Assembly: GCA_023261915.1 (NCBI GenBank)
Contig: JALRFT010000281.1
Span: 1 to 5,789 of the forward strand
DNA length: 5,789 nucleotides
Reading direction: 5' to 3'
DNA from: Acidimicrobiales bacterium
GTDB lineage: Bacteria > Actinomycetota > Acidimicrobiia > Acidimicrobiales > Acidimicrobilacustridaceae
Part shown: positions 1 through 5,447 of the stretch, one piece after another
Numbering within the stretch: the first letter of the stretch is position 1
Layout of the letters: each line of letters opens with the position of its first letter
Translations under genes and position numbers: made by a program
The notes under the pieces: generated by a model
Told to the model about the DNA's origin: nothing
The model's database searches: none
The model's input: only the letters and a program-made list of their open reading frames with translations

Positions 1-46
1 GATCACCATCCACGTGGCGGCCGACTACGTCGGCACCAGCTCCTAG
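1..46 (+). CDS. C-terminal end of an unidentified protein (partial)
   Basis: Only the last 14 codons are visible, read from base 2 and ending in TAG at 44-46; the tail reads ITIHVAADYVGTSS. Every one of these codons ends in C or G, as expected for the coding frame of a GC-rich genome, and the gene ends exactly where the convergent peptidase gene ends. The two stop codons share the CTAG at 43-46. No motif can be recognised in so short a tail, so no function is proposed. The call rests on codon pattern and context only. Confidence 0.55.
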   Translation, partial: ITIHVAADYVGTSS

Positions 47-1896
47 GCGAGCCGACCGGCCGCCCGGGCGGCGTCCACGGCGGCGTCGAGTTGGGCGGCC
101 ACGATGTCGAGTCCGGCGTCCCAAAACGACGGGTCCTCGAGATCGCAGTCCACGATGCGGCCCAGTGAAACCGGATCCTGCGACCCACCGGCGGCCAACA
201 GTTTCAGGTAGTCGTCGACGAATGCGGGTCCCCGCTCGGCATAACGGGCATACACCGACAGGGCCAGCAACTGGCCGTAGGCATAGGCGTAGACATACCC
301 GGGGCTGCCAATGAAGTGGGGGATGTAACTCCACCACGTCCGGTAGCCCTCGGTGATCTCCACAGAGTCGCCGAAGAGATCCGTCTGGGCGGCGAACCAC
401 AGGTCACCGAACCGTTCCACCGACAACTCACCTTCTTCACGCCGGTGCGTGTGCACGGCGTCCTCGAAGCGGTTCATGGCCACCTGACGGAACACGGTGG
501 CGATGGAGTCCTCCAACGACGAGGCCAACAGCGCCAACCGGTCGGCCGGATCGTCGAGGGAGGCCAGCAAGGCGTTGGTGGTGACCGTCTCGCCGAACAC
601 CGACGCCGTCTCGGCGAGCGTCAGTGGGGTCGTCTGGTGGAACACACCCTGGGGACGGGCCAACAAGGCGTGCAGACCATGGCCCAACTCGTGGGCGAGA
701 GTGGCGACGTCCCGGGTCCGACCTGTCCAGTTCAACAGCACGTAGGGATGATGCGACGGCACCGTGTAGGCACAGAAGGCACCCGGGCGTTTGCCCGGTC
801 GCACCGGAGCGTCAATCCAGTGCTCGTCGAAGAACTGCTGAGCGGCGTCGGCGAGCACCGGAGAGAACGACCGGTATGCGTCGAGGACGACGGTGCGGGC
901 CTCGGCCCATCCGATCTGGGTCTCACTCGGGGCCAGCGAGGCCATCCGGTCGTAATCGGCGAGACGATCGAGGCCGAGCAGGTCAGCCTTGAGCCGATAC
1001 CAGCGCTGAGGCAGGTCGTAGCGGGCGGTGACGGCCTCCACGAGGGCCTGCACCGACGAGTCGGACGCCTCGTTGGCCAGGTTCCGGGCGGACAGCCAAC
1101 TGGGGTAGGACCGCAACCGGTCGTCGACGGACTTGTCGAGGAGCAACGTGTTGAACACATACCCCCGGGTCCGAAGTCCGGGTGCCAACCCCGCGGTCAC
1201 CGCCTCGGCCGCCGCCCGACGAATGTCCCGGTCCGGGTGGGCGAGCATCGCCAGACCCTGCTCCAGCCCGGCCACCACCGGTTCTTCCCCGTCGCCGAGG
1301 CCGGCGGCACCCGCCACCTCCGGGGGGAGCGACACCTCGATCGCCGACGTCAGCTCGTCGAACAGCCGGACCCACGCCGACCCACCCGAGACCTGCTTCT
1401 CGGCCAGCAACTGCTCCTCGGGTTCGCTCAACAGGTGCGAACGGTACCGACGCAGATTGGCGAGATGATGGGCGCAGAAGGCCAGCCGGTCGTCGGTGAG
1501 CAGGTCGGTCACGTGCTCGTCGGACAGCGCCGACCACTCCAACTCGAGGAACACCGTCCGCGTGGCGAACTGGGCGGACTGCTCCTGGACCCGGGCCATC
1601 AGCGCACCGGCCTCAGGGTCCAAGGTGTCCACGGCGAGCCGCAGCCCGACATAGGAACCCACACGACCCAGCGTGTCTTCAAGATCGGCGAGTTGGCACA
1701 TCAGCGCTTCGAGACCGGCGGCGTCGACCGTGGCGAGTCGGCCCCGCCAGTCTTCGATGGCCCGAACCTGATCATCGGCCCGGTCGAGCAACTCGTCCAC
1801 CGACGCCCCGGCGAGCAGCGGGTCGATGTCCCAACCCACCCCGGCGGCAGTCAGGTCGTCGTCAGGGGCGGGCGCTACCGGATCGATCGTGGTCAT
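43..1896 (-). CDS. M3-family zinc oligoendopeptidase (PepF-like)
   Basis: A 617-residue protein, the usual size for oligoendopeptidase F and related M3B peptidases. These are cytoplasmic zinc metallopeptidases that cut short peptides. Seen: the zinc motif HELGH at residues 402-406 (ligands H402 and H406, catalytic E403), followed by LAETASVFGE with the expected third ligand E429. Near the C-terminus, residues 524-541 carry the family's His/Tyr-rich block (YIPHF, then GYVYAYAYG), which in M3 enzymes binds substrate. The N-terminal 200 residues are mostly helical, as in the family's lid. There is no signal peptide, so a cytoplasmic role in peptide turnover is inferred. The ATG start lies 35 bases inside the upstream YihY-like gene in another frame and has no Shine-Dalgarno sequence; an in-frame GTG at residue 20 would remove the overlap. 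A TANNNT hexamer 7 bases upstream could drive a leaderless message. The natural substrate is not evident. Confidence 0.95.
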   Translation of the reverse strand: MTTIDPVAPAPDDDLTAAGVGWDIDPLLAGASVDELLDRADDQVRAIEDWRGRLATVDAAGLEALMCQLADLEDTLGRVGSYVGLRLAVDTLDPEAGALMARVQEQSAQFATRTVFLELEWSALSDEHVTDLLTDDRLAFCAHHLANLRRYRSHLLSEPEEQLLAEKQVSGGSAWVRLFDELTSAIEVSLPPEVAGAAGLGDGEEPVVAGLEQGLAMLAHPDRDIRRAAAEAVTAGLAPGLRTRGYVFNTLLLDKSVDDRLRSYPSWLSARNLANEASDSSVQALVEAVTARYDLPQRWYRLKADLLGLDRLADYDRMASLAPSETQIGWAEARTVVLDAYRSFSPVLADAAQQFFDEHWIDAPVRPGKRPGAFCAYTVPSHHPYVLLNWTGRTRDVATLAHELGHGLHALLARPQGVFHQTTPLTLAETASVFGETVTTNALLASLDDPADRLALLASSLEDSIATVFRQVAMNRFEDAVHTHRREEGELSVERFGDLWFAAQTDLFGDSVEITEGYRTWWSYIPHFIGSPGYVYAYAYGQLLALSVYARYAERGPAFVDDYLKLLAAGGSQDPVSLGRIVDCDLEDPSFWDAGLDIVAAQLDAAVDAARAAGRLA

Positions 1897-2674
1897 GACG
1901 ACCAGCGTAGGGAATCCCGACGGCGTTCACCCCGGCCCCGACCAGGAGTCCCACGGCGACCAGGTACATCCACAACAGGGCCACCAAGACCCCGCCGAGG
2001 CTGAACAGGATGGCGTTACCGGCCTGGATGCCGAGGTAGATCCGGAACCCGACGGTGAACAGCAACGCCAAAACCACGGCCACTCCAGCCCCGGGAAGGT
2101 GACGCCGCCACGACCGCCGATCGGCCGACACGAGGACATAGATCGCCGTTGTCCACAACACGGCGACGATGCACCACGCCAACAAGGACCACACCCCGAC
2201 AACGAACTCCGAACCGAAGGCAAACGCCACGAGCACACCCGTGACCAACAGCAACGTGCCCACGGCCAGACCCAGGCCCAGCAACCGACGGGCCAGCCAC
2301 GAACGGCTCCGGCCGGTGGCGTTGATCACGTCGAGGGCCCCAACCACTGACGCGGCTGCTCGGGACGCCGCCCATACGGTGAGCACCAAGGCCACACTGA
2401 ACAGACCGGGCCGAGGCTGTTCAAACAAGTCGCTGATCGAGCCAGCAAGTCCGTCGGACCCGCCGGGCGTCGACCCGTCGACCACGTTGATGAACTGCTG
2501 TTCCACTCGCTCGCCGACATCCCCTCCGAAGGCCGAGCCCACGAGACCGATGAACGACGTGAGCACGATGGTGGCGGGCACGACACTGAGCACGGCCCAA
2601 AACGCCACCTCGGCCGCCAAACCGCTGACCCGATCGGCCGACAATTTGCGGCGCAGCGTCGTGAGGAACTCCAC
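1862..2674 (-). CDS. YihY/BrkB-family inner-membrane protein
   Basis: A 270-residue membrane protein with about six hydrophobic segments, near residues 22-46, 92-114, 131-153, 158-183, 195-216 and 222-252. Family hallmarks are visible: the first helix with GLAAEVAFW and LSVVPA (in the family, A-Y-x-x-L-S-x-x-P), the LPGAGVAVVLALLF segment near 193-206, and the last-helix pattern LGGVLVALLWMYL followed by GAGVNA, where most members have GAELNA. The family is widespread, its function is poorly defined, and the old 'ribonuclease BN' label is known to be wrong. A TAG lies four codons upstream in frame and no start codon intervenes, so GTG at 2674 is the earliest possible start. No good Shine-Dalgarno sequence precedes it. 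Its 3' end overlaps the peptidase gene by 35 bases, suggesting co-transcription. The last 15 or so residues are polar and charged, consistent with a cytoplasmic tail. Confidence 0.88.
   Translation of the reverse strand: MEFLTTLRRKLSADRVSGLAAEVAFWAVLSVVPATIVLTSFIGLVGSAFGGDVGERVEQQFINVVDGSTPGGSDGLAGSISDLFEQPRPGLFSVALVLTVWAASRAAASVVGALDVINATGRSRSWLARRLLGLGLAVGTLLLVTGVLVAFAFGSEFVVGVWSLLAWCIVAVLWTTAIYVLVSADRRSWRRHLPGAGVAVVLALLFTVGFRIYLGIQAGNAILFSLGGVLVALLWMYLVAVGLLVGAGVNAVGIPYAGRHDHDRSGSARP
1904..1909 (-). promoter_or_regulatory. Possible -10 element (TACGCT) for the M3 peptidase
   Basis: On the minus strand TACGCT fits the actinobacterial TANNNT -10 pattern and lies 7 bases before the peptidase ATG, so transcription could start at or next to the A of ATG. 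It sits inside the end of the YihY-like gene. No -35 element is evident. The match is short and could be chance. Confidence 0.3.
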
Positions 2675-2680
2675 GACCCG

Positions 2681-2686
2681 AACCTA
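2681..2686 (-). promoter_or_regulatory. Possible -10 element (TAGGTT) for the YihY-like gene
   Basis: TAGGTT on the minus strand matches TANNNT and is exactly 6 bases before the forced GTG start, the geometry expected if the transcript begins at the start codon. No recognisable -35 box lies about 17 bases upstream, and there is no competing Shine-Dalgarno sequence. It lies in the 67-base divergent region 2675-2741 shared with the HisN-like gene. Confidence 0.38.
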
Positions 2687-2729
2687 ACCGCCTTCACCAA
2701 CGGCGTCCGTCGGGACCGACCGGCCGTGC

Positions 2730-2735
2730 CATGAT
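2730..2735 (+). promoter_or_regulatory. Possible -10 element (CATGAT) for the HisN-like gene
   Basis: CATGAT differs from TATGAT only at the first base and keeps the conserved A2 and T6 of the -10 box. It lies 6 bases before the GTG start at 2742, again placing the likely transcription start at the start codon. A TG dinucleotide at 2727-2728 just upstream resembles an extended -10. No -35 box is clear. Confidence 0.35.
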
Positions 2736-2741
2736 CGACAC

Positions 2742-3500
2742 GTGCCAGACGCCGATCAGTCCGAACTCACCGACGCCGTCGCCTTCGTCCAGGCGGCCGG
2801 CGAACTCACTCTCCGATGGTTCCGCTCCCCTGAGCTTGTGGTTGATGAGAAGCGGGACGGCACCCCCGTCACCGTTGCGGACAAGGAGGCCGAGACATTC
2901 CTACGCCAACGCCTCGCCGAACGTTTCCCCGGAGACGCCATCGTTGGTGAGGAACATCCCGACACGCCCGGCACCACCGGCCGGACGTGGATCATCGACC
3001 CCATCGACGGCACCAAGGCCTTCACTGCTGGCGTGCCGCTCTACACGAACCTGCTCGCCCTCCACGACGAGGAAGGCGGCGTGATCGGCATCGTGAACGT
3101 GCCGGCGATCGGCATCACGGTGTGGGCCGGGCGGGGTCTGGGGTGTTTCGAGAATGGTCTGCCGGCCCACGTCAGCTCCCGCGACAGCCTCAAGGGGGGC
3201 ATCGTGTCCTCAAGCGGATTCGAACGCTGGTCCGACGAGCAACTCTCGGCCGTGAAAGGCGCCGGGGCGTTCATGCGCACCTGGGGCGACGGTTACGGCT
3301 TCGTACTGGTGGCCACCGGTCGCATCGAAGCCATGGTGGATCCCACCCTCGCGGTGTGGGACGTGGCGCCGATGCCGGTAATCCTCAACGAAGCCGGGGG
3401 GCGCTTCACCGATCTTCACGGCGAGGCCCGCATTGACGGCACCGGTGGCGTCGCCACCAACGGACTCGTTCACGACGCCCTGCTCGGGTTGCTTGGCTGA
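2742..3500 (+). CDS. hisN: Inositol-monophosphatase-family phosphatase, probable histidinol-phosphatase HisN
   Basis: A 252-residue protein, the normal length for this Mg-dependent phosphatase fold. The metal site is complete: GEE at 69-71 (E70), DPIDGT at 86-91 (D86, D89, T91) and WDVA at 206-209 (D207). The best fit within the superfamily is HisN, the actinobacterial-type histidinol-phosphatase of histidine biosynthesis. Supporting features are DGTPVTVAD at 39-47, the WIIDPIDGTKAF block at 83-94, the RTWGDGYGF segment with VATGRIEAMVDP, and the closing GGVATNGLVHD. Inositol monophosphatase or another sugar-phosphate phosphatase is the main alternative, because substrate choice in this superfamily is hard to read from sequence and no other his gene is in the window. 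The start is GTG; no in-frame start lies close upstream, and an ATG 11 bases earlier is in another frame. There is no Shine-Dalgarno sequence. The gene is single and meets the ABC ATPase tail to tail with a 7-base gap. Confidence 0.88.
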   Translation: MPDADQSELTDAVAFVQAAGELTLRWFRSPELVVDEKRDGTPVTVADKEAETFLRQRLAERFPGDAIVGEEHPDTPGTTGRTWIIDPIDGTKAFTAGVPLYTNLLALHDEEGGVIGIVNVPAIGITVWAGRGLGCFENGLPAHVSSRDSLKGGIVSSSGFERWSDEQLSAVKGAGAFMRTWGDGYGFVLVATGRIEAMVDPTLAVWDVAPMPVILNEAGGRFTDLHGEARIDGTGGVATNGLVHDALLGLLG

Positions 3501-3501
3501 C

Positions 3502-3519
3502 CACTCCCTAGTGGGAGTG
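3502..3519. terminator. Perfect hairpin between convergent genes, possible bidirectional terminator
   Basis: CACTCCC at 3502-3508 and GGGAGTG at 3513-3519 form a perfect 7-bp stem around the loop TAGT. It starts 2 bases after the HisN-like stop codon and includes the final HSH codons and TAG of the ABC ATPase on the other strand. There is no T-tract on either side, so it is not a textbook intrinsic terminator, though U-poor hairpins at gene ends are common in actinobacteria. Its position between two convergent stop codons fits shared termination. Confidence 0.5.
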
Positions 3520-4311
3520 ACCGTGGTGGGGATCGTCGACCACGACGGTGTGGTCGGTCCCGACGACGAGCAGACGACCGGCGTAGGCCCGTCGAAGCAC
3601 ATCGGGTACGAGAACCTCCGCCGGGGGGCCGGACACGACCGTTCCCTCCGACAACAACAGCACGTGATCAGCGGTGGCTGCTTCATTGAGGTCGTGGGTG
3701 GTCATGACCACGGCCACGCCCCGACGGGCCTCCTCGGCGGCGACGTCGAGAATGCGCTGACGCGACACCATGTCGAGCCCGGTCACCGGTTCGTCCAGCA
3801 GCAACATGTCGGCCTGTTGGGCGAGACCCTGGGCGACGAACACCCGTTGACGCTGACCACCGGACAGTTCGTCGAGTTGCCGGTTGGCGAGGTCGGCCAC
3901 TTCCATCCGTTGCATGGCCTCCGTCACGGCCGTGCGGTTCACCCGCCGGTCACGACGCGCCGGCAGGGCGAACATGCCCCGGCGGGCGTAGCGGCCCATG
4001 GCCACCGCCTCCTGCACGGTCAGCGGGAGGTGCTCGGCCACCTCCGTGGTCTGCAGGACCAGAGCGACCCGGTCGCGATGGCTGCCGGGCGCGGCGCCGA
4101 GCACTTCCACCACCGATCCCTCAGCCTCTTGGCCGACGAGTTCCGCATCGAGCAGACCGGCAAGCAGGTACAGCAGCGTTGACTTGCCTGAGCCGTTCGG
4201 ACCGATAACGGCGGTGACGGCACCGGAAGGTACGGTAAACGTCGCTCCACCAAGGACGGAACGTGGGCCACGGCGCACTGCCACGTCCCGCACCACGGCT
4301 GCTGGGGTCAC
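3508..4311 (-). CDS. ATP-binding protein of a Mn/Zn-type metal ABC transporter
   Basis: A 267-residue nucleotide-binding subunit with every ABC motif: Walker A GPNGSGKST at 37-45, Q-loop Q87, signature LSGGQ at 149-153, Walker B LLLDEP at 170-175, D-loop GLD at 178-180 and H-loop H206. The segment TVQEAVAMGRYARRG before the signature matches the Mn/Zn (MntB/ZnuC-like) subfamily, which powers metal import through a membrane permease with a periplasmic-type binding protein. The tail ends in HHGHSH (H262, H263, H265, H267), a plausible metal-binding end that agrees with this assignment; siderophore or cobalamin ATPases are the alternative. No permease or binding protein is adjacent. The frame is open upstream to 4473, but homology begins only at VVRDVAV. 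I chose the GTG at 4311; the ATG at 4350 is the alternative, and neither has a Shine-Dalgarno sequence. Longer versions would run into the divergent membrane-protein gene. Confidence 0.88.
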   Translation of the reverse strand: MTPAAVVRDVAVRRGPRSVLGGATFTVPSGAVTAVIGPNGSGKSTLLYLLAGLLDAELVGQEAEGSVVEVLGAAPGSHRDRVALVLQTTEVAEHLPLTVQEAVAMGRYARRGMFALPARRDRRVNRTAVTEAMQRMEVADLANRQLDELSGGQRQRVFVAQGLAQQADMLLLDEPVTGLDMVSRQRILDVAAEEARRGVAVVMTTHDLNEAATADHVLLLSEGTVVSGPPAEVLVPDVLRRAYAGRLLVVGTDHTVVVDDPHHGHSH

Positions 4312-4317
4312 CGAACC

Positions 4318-4323
4318 AGTGTG
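4318..4323 (-). promoter_or_regulatory. Weak -10-like element (CACACT) before the ABC ATPase
   Basis: CACACT on the minus strand keeps the A2 and T6 of TANNNT but not the first T. It lies 6 bases before the GTG at 4311, the same geometry as at the YihY-like and HisN-like genes. The rest of the divergent region 4312-4412 contains no TA dinucleotide, so no consensus -10 can be placed there for either strand. I saw no clear Zur, MntR or Fur operator. Confidence 0.2.
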
Positions 4324-4402
4324 GCCCAACGAGGGCAGAGAACGAAACATGAACGGGAACACCGGTTGGGTGCCACGCCGGTGTGGGAATGACATCAACC
4401 AT

Positions 4403-4406
4403 GGAG
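4403..4406 (+). promoter_or_regulatory. Shine-Dalgarno site (GGAG) deciding the start of the small membrane protein
   Basis: GGAG lies 6 bases before the ATG at 4413. The other in-frame candidates (GTG 4383, ATG 4389, ATG 4401) have no comparable site, so this favours the 4413 start. It is the clearest Shine-Dalgarno sequence in the window. Confidence 0.6.
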
Positions 4407-4412
4407 AGCCTG

Positions 4413-4691
4413 ATGACTGACGAGACCGGCGACACGGACCAGTCCCCCCTCCGGAGTTGCCGATTCGCCTCAATGGGCGTGGTCGCCATGCTCGTCGTCT
4501 TGACGGTCACCTCACTGATGACCCTCGGCGCCGGTGCGCAGCTGCCGTCCACGTCGACGGGGGCCGAGGGCGAGACCACCGGTGCCCGTGCCGGTGGCAC
4601 CGCCGGCCTCATCGTCCTCGCTGTGGTGTTCGCGGTGGTCGTGGGCGGAGCGGTCGTGCTCTACTTCCGCAACCGGTCAACGAAGTCGTGA
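4413..4691 (+). CDS. Small two-helix membrane protein of unknown function
   Basis: A 92-residue protein not recognised as any named family. It has a polar acidic N-terminus (residues 1-12), a basic patch (R14, R17), a hydrophobic segment at about 19-42, a Ser/Thr/Gly-rich linker at 45-62, a second hydrophobic segment at about 63-85, and a basic tail (RNRSTKS). Residues 40-42 read AGA followed by Q, which resembles a signal-peptidase site. It may therefore be a Sec-exported type I protein with a short external linker, or a hairpin with both ends inside. The start at 4413 is set by GGAG 6 bases upstream; earlier in-frame starts would add up to ten residues. Its TGA overlaps the GTG start of the next gene (GTGA, 4688-4691), so the two are almost certainly co-translated. 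Codon use is the same as its neighbours. A role linked to the downstream enzyme is possible but unproven. Confidence 0.72.
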   Translation: MTDETGDTDQSPLRSCRFASMGVVAMLVVLTVTSLMTLGAGAQLPSTSTGAEGETTGARAGGTAGLIVLAVVFAVVVGGAVVLYFRNRSTKS

Positions 4692-5440
4692 GCGACCCCG
4701 GGGACTTCGCATCGGCGCTCCGCGACGCCACCGGGCAACTCGGTGAGGTCGTCGCTCTCCAGCCCGGACTCCTCGTCCCGAGTTGCCCAGGCTGGACGGT
4801 TGAGCGTCTCGTCGTCCACGTCGGTCGTATCCAACAGTGGGTCGCCACCGCACTGCTCGCTCCCGATCCCGGACCCGTCGACCCCATCAGCCGACCCGCA
4901 GTCGGCACCGATCTCAGTGCCTGGATCACCACCGGCGCCGAGCAGCTGCTCGACGCTCTGGACCAGGTCGGCCCGACCGGAGCGGTGCGGGCGCCGGGCT
5001 GGGAGAACTCGGCGGCGTGGTGGCAGCGCCGCATGACCCACGAAACGGTCATCCATGCGTGGGACGCCGGATCTGCAGCCGGGATGGCTCCAAAGATCGA
5101 CCGCTGGCTCGCCACCGACGGCATCGATGAGGCCCTCAACGAACTCGCCCCCGTCCGCCTCGACCGCACCACATTCGGTGTCGCGGCCACCATCCACCTC
5201 CACTGCACCGACACACCGGAGGGGGCCGAGCCACAAACACCCGATGCCGGGGAATGGCTGCTGACGATTGGACCTGACCTGGTGACCACCGCCCGGGTGC
5301 ACGGCAAGGGAGACGTGGCCGTCCGCGCCGCTGCGTCAGATCTGCTGCTGTGGGTGTGGGGGCGCACCAATGCCGACGGACTTGAGGTCTTCGGCGACGC
5401 TGAGGTCCTCGGGCGCTATCAAGCCGCCGCCAACTACTGA
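4688..5440 (+). CDS. Maleylpyruvate-isomerase-family (MDMPI/TIGR03083-like) mycothiol-dependent-type protein
   Basis: A 250-residue protein with the two-part layout of the MDMPI family: an N-terminal DinB-like helical domain (about 1-150) and a C-terminal domain (about 155-245). Seen: VPSCPGWTVERLVVHVG at 30-46 and HETVIHAWDA at 118-127. These supply the zinc triad of the family, H44, E119 and H123, in the same E-x3-H arrangement as the characterised Corynebacterium mycothiol-dependent maleylpyruvate isomerase. Many actinobacterial paralogues have no known substrate, so maleylpyruvate isomerisation should not be assumed; no gentisate-pathway gene is nearby. The protein is presumably cytoplasmic. 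The frame is open further upstream, but the GTG at 4688 overlaps the preceding stop as GTGA and homology begins soon after, so this start is favoured. There is no separate Shine-Dalgarno sequence, and translation probably depends on coupling. Its end overlaps the convergent gene by 7 bases. Confidence 0.88.
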   Translation: MSDPGDFASALRDATGQLGEVVALQPGLLVPSCPGWTVERLVVHVGRIQQWVATALLAPDPGPVDPISRPAVGTDLSAWITTGAEQLLDALDQVGPTGAVRAPGWENSAAWWQRRMTHETVIHAWDAGSAAGMAPKIDRWLATDGIDEALNELAPVRLDRTTFGVAATIHLHCTDTPEGAEPQTPDAGEWLLTIGPDLVTTARVHGKGDVAVRAAASDLLLWVWGRTNADGLEVFGDAEVLGRYQAAANY

Positions 5441-5447
5441 ACTACTG
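5432..5447. repeat. Tandem 8-base duplication across two convergent stop codons
   Basis: AACTACTG occurs twice in direct succession (5432-5439 and 5440-5447). The plus-strand TGA at 5438-5440 spans the junction, and the minus-strand TAG (5434-5436) lies in the first copy. With only one copy, both frames would stay open, the plus frame to TAG at 5587 and the minus frame for a few dozen codons. Confidence 0.8.

Noticed and set aside
316..2004. A 562-codon open frame on the plus strand, antisense to the M3 peptidase
   Set aside because: It lies almost wholly opposite a gene with complete catalytic motifs, its translation is low-complexity Arg/Gly/His/Val-rich, and long antisense frames are expected in GC-rich coding sequence.
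2987..3436. Alternative plus- and minus-strand frames across the HisN-like gene
   Set aside because: They are shadows of a gene whose full set of metal-binding motifs lies in one frame.
4340..4360. Three GAAC copies in the divergent region, considered as an operator for a metal regulator
   Set aside because: Spacing is irregular, there is no dyad, and it does not resemble known Zur, MntR or Fur boxes.
4312..4473. An N-terminal extension of the ABC ATPase back to 4473 or 4395
   Set aside because: The added residues have no ABC homology and would overlap the divergent membrane-protein gene, which has its own Shine-Dalgarno site. The start at 4350 cannot be fully excluded.
4457..4687. An N-terminal extension of the MDMPI-like protein back to 4457
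   Set aside because: It would lie inside the small membrane-protein gene in another frame, gives an Arg-rich low-complexity stretch, and the GTGA overlap plus family length support the start at 4688.
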